From a virus, in the IMG/VR virus record IMGVR_UViG_3300043449_002710, positions 159,261-223,260 of that record: 64,000 bases of DNA; one strand, written 5' to 3'. Position numbers and translations under genes: made by a program. Below are positions 26,801 to 34,639 of this stretch, piece after piece. Numbering within the stretch: the first letter of the stretch is position 1; each line of letters starts with the position of its first letter. Below the pieces are notes generated by a model. It was not told the DNA's origin. It saw nothing but the letters and a program-made list of their open reading frames with translations, and made no database searches.

Positions 26801-27524
26801 TTTCAAATGGGTGTGGCTGGGTTTTTCCCCAGACATCCTTCATAAATTTATCAATATTATCCGACTTCAAATCGGCTGGGCTAGCCTCTTGATCTGTTCG
26901 CAAGCGGAGTTTAAGTTTTTGAGTTTCGGAAGAGGTCAGCATCTTTACACTCTTTCCAAACTTGTCTTTAAGATGAGATGCGACTAGCCCCAAAAGATTC
27001 TTATTAAAAGGGGCATCCCTGTCATCGGATGCGAATTTCTTAATGCCCATTTTAGCAAGCTTGGTCCAGTCCAAAAGGGCTTTAGCTTCAGGGGCCGCTT
27101 CCTTCTTGTGCTTCTCGGCCAAGGCTTTGGCCATCTCAGAGATCTCTTCGTCTCGGGCGATTTGGTTCACTAGATCCCTGACCTGATCCCGATAGCCGCC
27201 TGGAAGCTTCTCTGGCATCGAAGTGTTGAAAAACTCTTCTGGCTTCTGCTCGATCTTCCAACCCGAGGAACTGGCAATTTGTTCCAAGTATTTGGTGTGC
27301 TTCGAGGTGGTTCGAGAATACTTCTTCTCGTTGACGTAGAGAAGATCGCTTGGCGCATCGCGTTTAGCGATAATGGTGCGATAGCTGTAAAGGGTGTCGC
27401 CCTTGGCCCAGATGATATCTCCGTCTTTGCCTACGCTTTCGCCGGTAGATAACCAAGAACGAATCAAGCCTTCTTCTTTGGCCCCAGCCATAGCCTTCTC
27501 AGCCACAATCTTTTGTCTTGCCAT
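23862..27524 (-). CDS. Large modular protein with a GNAT-like domain
   Basis: 1220 residues made of small modules joined by acidic or Ala/Ser linkers. Residues ~235-345 resemble a GNAT acetyltransferase fold (EPRQGQGTRAMQFI, then FYKKFGFTGHSRMVRL). Near 910-975 a small module begins KTYKIVRFYKEGHP and ends with WFDGF, a type seen singly in other phages. Linkers ESSYKTQASA (~975) and ESSYYKTQAST (~1053) are near-identical, also at DNA level. The last ~55 residues form another module. It could be a polyprotein or a multi-domain injected virion protein; both are inference. Confidence 0.65.
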   Translation of the reverse strand: MARQKIVAEKAMAGAKEEGLIRSWLSTGESVGKDGDIIWAKGDTLYSYRTIIAKRDAPSDLLYVNEKKYSRTTSKHTKYLEQIASSSGWKIEQKPEEFFNTSMPEKLPGGYRDQVRDLVNQIARDEEISEMAKALAEKHKKEAAPEAKALLDWTKLAKMGIKKFASDDRDAPFNKNLLGLVASHLKDKFGKSVKMLTSSETQKLKLRLRTDQEASPADLKSDNIDKFMKDVWGKTQPHPFENKIRIFNNEAVIELRPWLGGPKGERSVALKWIQALEPRQGQGTRAMQFIVDLADKYGVILDLQPVPKEKNKMPISKLRTFYKKFGFTGHSRMVRLPKNGNQAVGGAEDDSDSDLKKFKTTLEIFLDKELHGEYSLKELGEGKMALELGDILADPHRVEKFADNLTDFFWRFKTKKTYPTLIPEWSDVDGNSLIITTKPEDSENQDMWTAKTENKVKSGAEEDWEGGELVEELTDFEAWLKENLTELESMYQQYKLDQDYSIEDRMDFDQFAEDVYEHGVLSATEESEEEESEEEEFQDDQPDDQDIIFSDSGPLGSKISVSIKNGEFLGEFNTAEEAEAAAKAWMQKHNFWPNVWYVSDHGNVSPYKMESAAKKAVKSAESDPFPNLAKEFDRIHIYDEDSAKIGKPWEVLISGDPTKAAEIKANKFFGTGNWKWVKDSSPFGKHIEDDKGNTMELTSKSSVQAAVRIEATGEADQDYDHETFDKICKELEKHGFECEHREFDKYQGTYIDVFKDSDKIDRLWVKDFFFSGPVKENPAVKYKSAVLIDENGDEVSSNRGDYFQLGDDEVMEGCQLILVDKAGNETIIEEPKVGDLPDLMEVQRGVEYAAKPDEVYIFWAESMGEDPEAGVPVVIEADGSVVADDLVEYLSSEKIEASSDEDEEEEEEEKTYKIVRFYKEGHPQKVMKKGLSLEEAKEWCNDDETSSKTCEKPENVKHTEEFGDWFDGFTAESSYKTQASASETAFALKIGFDKVSLDQIKKIEKALGVSGISFDDDSILKIPGKVDPNLAIETIKKIIGDIQISVVESSYYKTQASTTLEELKAAMAEAKKAYENGERYYDKKHNTYNPASYVENILEHVSDLVGYHGVEAYDPNESNPTRPRFQYINSGDTYNLTVVYDREKNKFLYTDIGSIIEKYDNQAEASAKDEELTVILDKKGEGKKEVKVKTYEEAMDLAEEHIDKGYHVGILFEDGTYEDV
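24355..24384 (-). repeat. Linker-coding direct repeat, copy 1
   Basis: GAGGCTTGCGTTTTATAA.. is shared with 24586-24612 and differs by a 3-base insertion. It encodes the KTQAS linker of the 1220-residue protein. Confidence 0.7.
24586..24612 (-). repeat. Linker-coding direct repeat, copy 2
   Basis: This is the second copy of the linker repeat, about 230 bases from the first; the interval encodes one ~75-residue module. Confidence 0.7.
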
Positions 27525-27555
27525 TCGAGTATTCCCTAAGTCGTTTGAATTGCTA

Positions 27556-27570
27556 CTAAGAAAATAACTC
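27556..27570 (-). promoter_or_regulatory. GAGTTATTTTCTTAG promoter-like element
   Basis: It lies about 30 bases before the start of the 1220-residue gene and points into it. Confidence 0.45.
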
Positions 27571-27661
27571 GGCTTTACTCGTCTTTGACCTGAACCCCCC
27601 AGGCAACCCCACCCCTAAAAACGAACTCAGAATTAGTAAAATCAACCCCAAGGGGAAGCGC

Positions 27662-28507
27662 ATGAGATCGGGGTTAGAAAATAAAAAGCATATCGTTTGC
27701 TATTCTGGTGGGCACTCTTCGGCTCTAGTCGCGGTGGAAGTCGTTCGCAAGTACGGCAAAGAAAACGTGATCCTGCTCAATCACGATATCCACGCATCCG
27801 TCGAGAGCGAAGACATCAAGAGATTCAAGAAAGAAGTAGCCGATTACCTCGAACTTGAAATCACCTACGCCAATCACCCCGATTGGGACAGTAAAGATCA
27901 GTTTGACGTTGTTCGCGAGGCCAATGCTTTCAAGGTCGGAAACGGCACCGCCCTTTGTACCAACCGCCTCAAGACCGCCCCTTTTGACAAGTACCTGAAA
28001 GAGAACTTCCCAGTCGAAACGGATGGCGAAAGCCCTTGTGTGATCTATTACGGGTTTGACGCCAATGAGCCAGCGCGTATTTTGAGGCGAAGCTCGATCC
28101 TAGGAACCAAGGGCTATTTGACAGCCTTCCCCTTGGCCCATTGGCCAAGGACGATTCAGTCCACAAAAGAGATCGGAATTGAGCCACCCAACACTTACAA
28201 TCAATTCAAACACGCCAATTGTATTGGTTGCCTGAAAGCTGGCCGCCAGCACTGGTACATCGTCTACTGCACAAGGCCCGATCTCTGGGAGAAAGCCAAA
28301 AGCACCGAGGACGCGATCGGATACTCGATCATCAAAGACATTTACTTAGACGAACTCGAACCCAAGTTTGAGCTGATGAAAAAAGTAGGGGTGGTTCCGA
28401 CCGAGCATCTTCACCACAAGACTTTCTGGAAACAGGTCGCCGACCAACTCAAGCAAAGTATGAGCGAAGAAGAGAAGTCCGAGAAACCTTGCGAGTGCGT
28501 GTTCTAA
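27662..28507 (+). CDS. PAPS reductase-family PP-loop protein
   Basis: 281 residues. HIVCYSGGHSSALVAVEV at the N-terminus is the PP-loop that binds ATP or a nucleotide sulfate. Cysteines near the middle (TALCTN, CIGCLKAG) and the C-terminal CECVF could hold a metal cluster. The superfamily includes PAPS reductases and tRNA- or DNA-sulfur enzymes; phage members have no settled role. The ribosome site is AAGGGGAAG. The next gene starts within its stop (TAATG), so the two are coupled. Confidence 0.75.
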   Translation: MRSGLENKKHIVCYSGGHSSALVAVEVVRKYGKENVILLNHDIHASVESEDIKRFKKEVADYLELEITYANHPDWDSKDQFDVVREANAFKVGNGTALCTNRLKTAPFDKYLKENFPVETDGESPCVIYYGFDANEPARILRRSSILGTKGYLTAFPLAHWPRTIQSTKEIGIEPPNTYNQFKHANCIGCLKAGRQHWYIVYCTRPDLWEKAKSTEDAIGYSIIKDIYLDELEPKFELMKKVGVVPTEHLHHKTFWKQVADQLKQSMSEEEKSEKPCECVF

Positions 28508-29352
28508 TGAAAAAAATATTCGTGAGCTTCTCAGGCGGCAGGTCTTCTGCCTTGATGTGCAAAATCGTTTTGGAAAAATACCCGGACTCCGAAAAAGTCT
28601 TCGTGTTTGCCAATACCGGAGAGGAGCACCCCAAGACCTTGGACTTTGTTCACCAAGTCGATCAGCACTTGGGTTTGAACTTGGTTTGGGTCGAGGCTCA
28701 AGTCGAAAGAGCGGGTAAGGGATGCACCCACAGGATCGTCAATTATGAAACCGCATCTCGAAAAGGCGAGCCCTTCGAAGCGGTCATCTCCAAATACGGC
28801 ATTCCCAACAAGTCTTATTCACACTGCACTCGCGAGATGAAATTAAACCCCATGTACTCTTATCTCGACAGCATTGGATGGAAAAGAGGGGATTACTTCA
28901 TCGCTATTGGCATCCGAGCGGATGAGCCCAAGCGAATCCAAAAGACTGCAGAGAAGAAGAAAATCTTCTACCCATTGGTAGATGCAGGGATCGACAAACA
29001 AGACGTTTTGGATTTCTGGGAGAGTATGCCTTTTAATCTAGAGATCCCAGAGCACTATGGGAACTGCAAAACGTGCTGGAAGAAATCGGACAAAAAGCAC
29101 GTGATGCTGATCAAAGAACACCCCGAGTGGTATGACTTCTTTTCGCGCATGGAAAAAGAATATGGCCTAGTCAAAGGCTTGCGCCAAAACGATACGGGGT
29201 CTAGAACCTTCTTTCGGATGAAACGATCCGTTTCAGACATGATCGCTTTGGCCCAGGCAGTTGAAAAACCCAACCTTTTGGAACTCAACAGACCAGATGA
29301 AAACAGCGGATGTTCGGAAAGCTGCGAGGTGACTTTCGATGATCAAGAGTAA
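28507..29352 (+). CDS. Second PAPS reductase-family PP-loop protein
   Basis: 281 residues from ATG 28507, which overlaps the previous stop. The PP-loop reads FVSFSGGRSSALMCKIV. Cysteines at SHCTREMK and at GNCKTCWKK are placed as in the family's metal- or substrate-binding region. Two tandem, diverged members in one operon suggest a heteromeric or two-step enzyme, for instance in base or RNA modification; this is inference. The upstream in-frame ATG at 28489 lies inside the previous gene and is less likely. Confidence 0.75.
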   Translation: MKKIFVSFSGGRSSALMCKIVLEKYPDSEKVFVFANTGEEHPKTLDFVHQVDQHLGLNLVWVEAQVERAGKGCTHRIVNYETASRKGEPFEAVISKYGIPNKSYSHCTREMKLNPMYSYLDSIGWKRGDYFIAIGIRADEPKRIQKTAEKKKIFYPLVDAGIDKQDVLDFWESMPFNLEIPEHYGNCKTCWKKSDKKHVMLIKEHPEWYDFFSRMEKEYGLVKGLRQNDTGSRTFFRMKRSVSDMIALAQAVEKPNLLELNRPDENSGCSESCEVTFDDQE

Positions 29353-29677
29353 GATGCACACCTTTTGGTGCAAGATCTATATCGCAGGGCCAATCGATAT
29401 CGCCAAACAGCTTTTGCGAGAGGAATGCTCCAAGGGCCTTTGTGTGACGATCGAACCTACTTGGTATATTTACACAGGCGGGGAAGAAGCTGGCTATGTG
29501 GTTGGTCTTATCCAATATCCGAGATTTCCAAACTCTCAGGAAAACATCTTAACTAGGACTATTGAGATTGCCGAAATGTTGATGGAAAAAACCTACCAAT
29601 CTTCGGCATCCGTCATGACCCCAGAAGAGACTTTCTACTTAGAATCCAATAGCATCCGAAAATCCTCCCATTCTTGA
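29339..29677 (+). CDS. Conserved-looking small phage protein
   Basis: 112 residues, beginning MIKSKMHTFWCKIYIAG and containing GLCVTIEPTWYIYTGGEE and then VGLIQYPRFP. I remember similar Trp/Tyr/Gly-rich proteins in large phages but know no function. GAGGTGA lies correctly before the ATG, inside the end of the preceding gene, so it belongs to the PP-loop operon. Confidence 0.65.
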   Translation: MIKSKMHTFWCKIYIAGPIDIAKQLLREECSKGLCVTIEPTWYIYTGGEEAGYVVGLIQYPRFPNSQENILTRTIEIAEMLMEKTYQSSASVMTPEETFYLESNSIRKSSHS

Positions 29678-29702
29678 CTTTTTTGGTTTCATCCGGTACT
29701 CT
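29674..29702 (+). promoter_or_regulatory. Sigma70-like promoter, leaderless geometry
   Basis: TTGACT, 17 bases and TACTCT end exactly six bases before the ATG at 29709. Confidence 0.55.
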
Positions 29703-29708
29703 TTAAAA

Positions 29709-30263
29709 ATGAAGAAGTATCCCACAGTTACAAAGGTTTTGACGCCTTTACGAGTAGAAGAACCTACTTGGACTCGTGAGAGCTTGCTTCAGAATTTCCG
29801 CCAACGCTCACGCGCCTTAGGCCGTTTGTCTCAAGGGCAAACTAGGATCGAAAGCCTTTATCCCAACGAGCACTTCTCCGATGATGACGTGGCGTTTGGG
29901 TATCTCACGAATTCTCAGGTCGTTGTCGCCTCCGATTTTGAAACCGAAGAGAAGGTCGCAGTCGGCTACATCGCTCATGTAGTGATGCTCGTGGCTTTGG
30001 GTTATGCCAAAGACGAAAACGATACGCACCCTAAGATTGACTATAAGGTTCGTGGGATCGTCAAAGCGGCTTTGCATCGCGATGTCATCTTTTGGGAAAC
30101 TCCAGAGGAACTTCTTTCGGACCCCGATCGGTTCTTTGCCCTTCAGAGCTGCTTGAATGAACTTCTAGATCGTGGGCTCATCTCTTCTGCCAACAAAGTC
30201 TATGGCGCTGGCACTGGCGCTACTCCCTCGCTCGGAACAGTAGGCCAACTTTTGAAAGCCTAA
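29709..30263 (+). CDS. YP-tagged protein
   Basis: 184 residues starting MKKYPTVTKVLTPL, one of the clearest tag copies. The remainder is globular (SDDDVAFGYLTNSQVVVAS, YIAHVVMLVALGYA) and unrecognised. No ribosome site is seen; the promoter six bases upstream implies a leaderless transcript. It is followed by two more tagged genes at 30296 and 31153, so three tagged proteins are made together. Confidence 0.7.
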   Translation: MKKYPTVTKVLTPLRVEEPTWTRESLLQNFRQRSRALGRLSQGQTRIESLYPNEHFSDDDVAFGYLTNSQVVVASDFETEEKVAVGYIAHVVMLVALGYAKDENDTHPKIDYKVRGIVKAALHRDVIFWETPEELLSDPDRFFALQSCLNELLDRGLISSANKVYGAGTGATPSLGTVGQLLKA

Positions 30264-30295
30264 GTGGTGCTTATTGTTTATAACAAGGCACTACC

Positions 30296-31156
30296 ATGAC
30301 TAAACTTAGTGAAAAGAAATACCCTGCTCTCAATAGGATTTTAAGCAGCAACAGCCTGATGATCAACATCGACGGCAAACTTTACACCCCCGAGCAACTC
30401 GACCAGATGGAAGGCGAGGAGATCAAGATCGAGGGCGATCTGATTTTACCCGATCATCTCGGGCTCACTCGATTTCCTGCCTGGGTATCTCGATGCGTGG
30501 TCTTAGGTAGTTTTTTATGCCCTCGGAACCGGCTCACTTCACTCGAAGGTGCTCCGCAAAGCGTAGGTGGGGATTTTATCTGCTACGATAATCAACTCAC
30601 GACTTTGAAAGGTGGCCCACAAAAGGTGGGCGGGAATTTTTTGTGCGACTCCAATCAACTCACGACTTTGGAAGGGGCTCCTAAAAAAGTGGGTAAAGAT
30701 TTTTCCTGCGCTAGAAACAATCTCACGAACCTCAAAGGCGCACCTCAAAAAATAAACGGCGTTTTTCATTGCGATCAAAACCAACTCACTTCACTCGAAG
30801 GTGCCCCGCAATCAGCGGGAAGTTTTTATTGTACCTCCAACCAGCTCACTACCCTTCGAGGCGCTCCCCAAGTAATCGAAAGTTTTGATTGCACCGACAA
30901 TCAACTGGTGAGTTTAGAAGGCGCACCTGAAAAAACCAGTAAGAGTTTTCGTTGTGGCGTAAACAAGCTCACTAGCCTCAAGGGCGCACCTAAAGAAGTG
31001 GGCTGGGAGTTTGCTTGCTTTGAGAACCAACTCACTTCACTCGAAGGTGCTCCAGCAAAAGTGGGGTGGGGTTTTGACTGCTCCAAGAACGCTAAAAAGT
31101 TCACCAAAAAAGACGTTCAAAACGTCTGTCAGGTGGGTTTGAAAATAAAGGTATGA
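30296..31156 (+). CDS. YP-tagged leucine-rich-repeat-like protein
   Basis: 286 residues. The N-terminus MTKLSEKKYPALNRIL is a tag copy. From about residue 65 there are roughly eleven repeats of about 20 residues with the pattern N-Q-L-T-S/T-L-E/K-G-A-P-x-x-V-G-x-F-x-C. They form a leucine-rich-repeat-like solenoid of a kind seen in large phages. Each repeat has a conserved Cys. Such solenoids usually bind proteins; the partner is unknown. The stop overlaps the next start (ATGA). Confidence 0.75.
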   Translation: MTKLSEKKYPALNRILSSNSLMINIDGKLYTPEQLDQMEGEEIKIEGDLILPDHLGLTRFPAWVSRCVVLGSFLCPRNRLTSLEGAPQSVGGDFICYDNQLTTLKGGPQKVGGNFLCDSNQLTTLEGAPKKVGKDFSCARNNLTNLKGAPQKINGVFHCDQNQLTSLEGAPQSAGSFYCTSNQLTTLRGAPQVIESFDCTDNQLVSLEGAPEKTSKSFRCGVNKLTSLKGAPKEVGWEFACFENQLTSLEGAPAKVGWGFDCSKNAKKFTKKDVQNVCQVGLKIKV

Positions 31157-31608
31157 GTATGAAAAGTTTGAATAAAAGAAAGTTCCCAAAGCTGTCAAAA
31201 GTATTAAGCTACATCGACAAAGCCGTCCCCAAAGAAATGTGTGACTGTGGTGCGACCTCCACGGGAAGCAACATGCACTCGACTTGGTGCAAAGGCGTGA
31301 AACCGGCTGAAGCTTCTAGCCAAGAGATCGAGAAGCTGGCCAAAAAATTCAGCGAGCTTTTGCGCTCGGATCATACCGCCGAAGAGATGGAAGAAGTGAT
31401 TGAAAAAAATCGCGAGCACAAGGCCAACGGAGATAATGGGATCTGCGCTACCCACGATATCTGTGACGCCAACATGGTCATGCTCGATGCTTTTAAAAGC
31501 GTCACCGGCAGAGAACCTAGCTTTTTAACAGACTCCGAAAACGAAGCCGATATGCCGCTTTGGAACAAAGCTTGGGAATTAGCCAAAGCTAATGAGTTCT
31601 GGGTCTAA
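31153..31608 (+). CDS. YP-tagged small Cys-containing protein
   Basis: 151 residues. The start MSMKSLNKRKFPKLSKVL is a tag copy with Phe in the aromatic place. CDCGATSTGSNMHSTWC near residues 33-49 could bind a metal. The rest is helical and unrecognised. It is coupled to the solenoid gene by a 4-base overlap and converges on the endonuclease gene with a 4-base overlap. Confidence 0.7.
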   Translation: MSMKSLNKRKFPKLSKVLSYIDKAVPKEMCDCGATSTGSNMHSTWCKGVKPAEASSQEIEKLAKKFSELLRSDHTAEEMEEVIEKNREHKANGDNGICATHDICDANMVMLDAFKSVTGREPSFLTDSENEADMPLWNKAWELAKANEFWV

Positions 31609-33419
31609 TCATCTAGGCATTTAACGTATTTGGCTTGACCCGCGTCATAGATCTTGTACCAGCCAAGTTCCTGTGCGTGCTGTGCTTGGGTTAATTTTCT
31701 CTCATCCATGTTTGCTCGACAGCGCAAGCGGTTAAAAGTGTTAACCCCATCTGTCCATTGCCATCCTAGTGTTGTCTTCTCAAGGTGAAAGCCGTGCTCC
31801 AAAAGATGTTTTCCTGTCCCATACCGAAGATCCACGTAGTTGATAATTTCCCCCTTTTTAAATTGAGAGATTTCTAAAGCTTTTTTAAGAAGTCTAGAAA
31901 AGCCTCCAACTACAGAAATAAAAGGCTTGGTGCAAAACCGACTGACGTGGAACTCTTGGCCCACAACACGATAACTCATGGCAGCTATAATTTCCCCCCG
32001 GTAACTTAGCGCTAAAGACTTTGCCGGAGTATAACCCATGAGATGGTTGGTATGGAAAAAAGCTTTTGCGTCGAATTCAGAAGTGATCTCGCATTTTCTA
32101 GCGAAAATCTTTTCCGAGTTTTTACCCAGAGCATTCCAAACAATCGATTTTACGATATCTGGTTTTTGGCGGATCTCATCCTCACGGAATTGAAAAAGTC
32201 TTTTTCCGTACTTTTTAAAAAGTTCTCTCCTCTTCAGGTGAGAATACTTATCCTCTACCCGAATTTCGGAGTGCCAAAAAATACCATCGGCTTCTAAATA
32301 GATATCCTCTGTTAATTTAAAGTCTGGTTTTATTTTAGATTTTTCTGGTAATAACCATTCGGGGGTAGCACCGTATCTAGTTATTTCTAATAGATCAGCT
32401 ACTTTTTCTTCTAATTTTCTAAGGGTAACCGCTCGCGCAGGGTGACCGTGCCCCATTAACACCGAGTTTGGTTTTGCCCACCATTCCCCATATTTCTCAT
32501 CTATAAAACGAGCGGGTTCCAGAGATTTTTTATAGGTAGAAAAGTCTAAAGTCACATGAGGGAATAATTTTTTAATGCGTTCTTGCACTTGTTCTGGAGG
32601 TATAATCGCTTTTTGACGTTGTCTTGCTTGATGTCTTCTATTTTTGTGTAGCATTAGCCTTTGTGGTTGGACCCACCATTCACCGTACTCGACATCTATA
32701 AAACGAGCCTTTGTTGTTACATTTACAAAAGTAGATTCATCGAGTGTTATTTCAGGCCGGTTTGAAAGAGCTTTTTTTACGTCCTCGATCGTATAAACGG
32801 GATTGCCAGTTCTTTTTGGGTGGCACTGCCCCTTCATGATGTTGTTTGGAAACGCCCACCATTCACCGTATTCGTCATCAACAAACAAAGCTTTCTTATC
32901 CACGGACTCATAAGTCTCTTCTACCAATCGCATAAAAGGCCTACTCGGGTACTTCTGATAGCCTTCTTGGATGCGTCTCTGAACCTCGGCTGCGGGTAGT
33001 GCTCGAATAAAAGCGTCCCGCTTAGGGTGCTTGGTTTGATGGTGCTTGATTACAAATTGAGGCTCTGCCCAATACTCTCCAAACTTTTCATCAATGAACC
33101 GCGCCTGGATAGAAAGGCCTTTGTAGGTGGACTCGTCCAGCCGCATATAGGGATGAATCCGAATCACTTCTGCCTGGATTTCGTCAACGGTCAAGCCGCG
33201 TTGATTTTTGAGCCTCTTCGGATGCTGCTTTTTACCCCTAAGAATCTCAGCAGGAACAGCCTCAAATTCCCCATGCTCGGAGTCCCTAAATCGAATTCGA
33301 GTCGCGGTATTGACATACTCCCCAAAATCAAAACTTAGGTGAGGTTGCGGGGGGACTGTTTCAGATCCCTTGTGGATTCTTTCTAAGATCTCTTGAGGGC
33401 TTTTTGGTTTTACTGCCAT
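31605..33419 (-). CDS. Endonuclease with five N-terminal repeats (probable homing type)
   Basis: 604 residues. Residues ~25-345 hold five repeats of about 65 residues with the pattern L-D-x-S-T-Y ... A-R-F-I-D-x-x-Y-G-E-W-W-A-x-P ... H-P-x-R, likely DNA-contacting. Residues ~345-450 resemble a VSR/PD-(D/E)xK nuclease: KPDFKLTEDIYLEADG, then FKKYGKRLFQFREDEI. The last ~140 residues (LALSYRGEIIAAMSY, SRFCTKPFISVVGGFSRL) are a domain often found with such nucleases in phages. A free-standing homing endonuclease is the best reading. It lies next to the protease gene, a possible target neighbourhood. Confidence 0.7.
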   Translation of the reverse strand: MAVKPKSPQEILERIHKGSETVPPQPHLSFDFGEYVNTATRIRFRDSEHGEFEAVPAEILRGKKQHPKRLKNQRGLTVDEIQAEVIRIHPYMRLDESTYKGLSIQARFIDEKFGEYWAEPQFVIKHHQTKHPKRDAFIRALPAAEVQRRIQEGYQKYPSRPFMRLVEETYESVDKKALFVDDEYGEWWAFPNNIMKGQCHPKRTGNPVYTIEDVKKALSNRPEITLDESTFVNVTTKARFIDVEYGEWWVQPQRLMLHKNRRHQARQRQKAIIPPEQVQERIKKLFPHVTLDFSTYKKSLEPARFIDEKYGEWWAKPNSVLMGHGHPARAVTLRKLEEKVADLLEITRYGATPEWLLPEKSKIKPDFKLTEDIYLEADGIFWHSEIRVEDKYSHLKRRELFKKYGKRLFQFREDEIRQKPDIVKSIVWNALGKNSEKIFARKCEITSEFDAKAFFHTNHLMGYTPAKSLALSYRGEIIAAMSYRVVGQEFHVSRFCTKPFISVVGGFSRLLKKALEISQFKKGEIINYVDLRYGTGKHLLEHGFHLEKTTLGWQWTDGVNTFNRLRCRANMDERKLTQAQHAQELGWYKIYDAGQAKYVKCLDD

Positions 33420-33424
33420 AAATA

Positions 33425-33441
33425 CTCTTATTATTAGTTAT
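33425..33441 (+). promoter_or_regulatory. CTTATTATTAG promoter-like element
   Basis: CTTATTATTAGTTAT runs into the ATG at 33442 and matches the recurring element except for its first bases. Confidence 0.4.
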
Positions 33442-34209
33442 ATGGATAATAGGACTATAGTTTTAGGAAGCACAGTGTCAACCGAAGAAACGCGCATCTG
33501 TAAGCTAGATGACGTTCGAAATCAGAATTTTGTTTTAGCTGCGGAAACGAGTGCTGGGCCTTTAAGCAAGACCTTTTTAGAAATCGATTATTCATGGCTT
33601 CCTCTCTGTGCTGACACCTATAAGATTTCTCCGAACATCCAAGACTATGTTTTTGTTCAGGTTCCAATTATAACAAGCGATACTCCAAATCGCAATCTTC
33701 AAAGTTTTCCATTTTTAGAAATTAGTTCCTGGGACGTGAATCAGGGCTCTCCAGTTTATAAAACTTTCGTAGGTAAACCCACCTACACCAACCACAAAAA
33801 CAACACGATCCCGCATCTTGCCAAAGGCGTTCATTTCGACTCAGCCCTCCAGTACGTTCCTAAGTACGACATCTACAAGATCAACGTGCTTTTGGGATTT
33901 GATAAGTCAAAAGATCCGGGCCTGTGTGAAGCGATCCTGAAGAACAAAGGCGTCACCGGCTACTCGATGGGCAGCATGGTGAGTACCTTCCTTGATTCTG
34001 TTACTGGGAAATATATCGGTCTCAACGATCCCGAGTACAAAAAACATCGAGGCGCAATCGACAAAGCAACAGGAAGACTTCGCTACTTGTCTTGTATCGG
34101 AGCCACCTTCTTTGAAACTTCGTGCTTAGGAGATTTCGGTCGAGGCGACCCAGGGGAGCCACCGGCTGATTCAGAAGCTAACAATTTGAATTCATTCGTC
34201 TTTTTGTAA
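33442..34209 (+). CDS. Prohead protease-like protein (T4-type family)
   Basis: 255 residues. FVGKPTYTNHKNNTIPHL near residues 110-127 and KGVTGYSMGSMV near 168-179 match the His and Ser motifs of the prohead proteases of large myoviruses. The usual Cys pair after the Ser motif is not obvious, and a Cys is at LSCIG. In this family the enzyme trims scaffold and head proteins during capsid maturation. No ribosome site is visible. Among the YP-tagged genes it offers a possible processing enzyme for them; that link is inference. Confidence 0.65.
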   Translation: MDNRTIVLGSTVSTEETRICKLDDVRNQNFVLAAETSAGPLSKTFLEIDYSWLPLCADTYKISPNIQDYVFVQVPIITSDTPNRNLQSFPFLEISSWDVNQGSPVYKTFVGKPTYTNHKNNTIPHLAKGVHFDSALQYVPKYDIYKINVLLGFDKSKDPGLCEAILKNKGVTGYSMGSMVSTFLDSVTGKYIGLNDPEYKKHRGAIDKATGRLRYLSCIGATFFETSCLGDFGRGDPGEPPADSEANNLNSFVFL

Positions 34210-34240
34210 TTACGGTCTGGATCTCTTGAAAGCAAACAAC

Positions 34241-34269
34241 TTGACATTCCGCGTTATGTTTGGTACTTT
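34241..34269 (+). promoter_or_regulatory. Sigma70-like promoter
   Basis: TTGACA, 17 bases and TACTTT lie 23 bases before the ATG at 34293, which has its own GAGG site. Confidence 0.55.
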
Positions 34270-34292
34270 AACCAAAAGGATTGAGGTTTGAG

Positions 34293-34433
34293 ATGATCCA
34301 CGCAAATAAATATCCCGTAGTTGCAAAGGCCCTAAAGTCCAAGAAAAAGTCCGAGAAAAAGTCCGATAAAAATTACACTTTAAGCGTTTTGCCTTTCAGC
34401 GCATCACGGGCTATACCTTGGTTAATAAAATGA
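34293..34433 (+). CDS. Truncated YP-tag gene
   Basis: 46 codons: MIHANKYPVVAKALKSKKK, a Lys/Ser-rich stretch and then about 20 residues that look like random read-through. The promoter, GAGG site and tag are intact, but the body is missing; the frame runs into the 3' end of the opposite-strand gene 34373-34639. It looks like a tagged gene cut off by a rearrangement. Confidence 0.5.
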   Translation: MIHANKYPVVAKALKSKKKSEKKSDKNYTLSVLPFSASRAIPWLIK

Positions 34434-34639
34434 TGCTTTGCTAAGATTTCGTTGTTTTCATCGTCACTGTTGCACAGCTCAGTTCCGTAGGTTGTTGTAG
34501 CGATTTGCTCCAACGCCTCCCGAAGCTTCTCTACCTCCATCGCTTGCTTGACGACTCTTCTAAAAACACCGGGATCAATCCTAGTGTGGTCGCGGTCGTT
34601 GTAAAGTTCGTTCAGTTCTTCCATAGAAAGATCGGTCAT
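34373..34639 (-). CDS. Small coiled-coil protein
   Basis: 88 residues from ATG 34639, which has GGAGG six bases upstream. The sequence (EVEKLREALEQIATTTY, IARDALKG) resembles the short accessory coiled coils common in phage early regions. It lies between the truncated tag gene and the methyltransferase fragment and probably arrived with that segment. Confidence 0.6.
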   Translation of the reverse strand: MTDLSMEELNELYNDRDHTRIDPGVFRRVVKQAMEVEKLREALEQIATTTYGTELCNSDDENNEILAKHHFINQGIARDALKGKTLKV

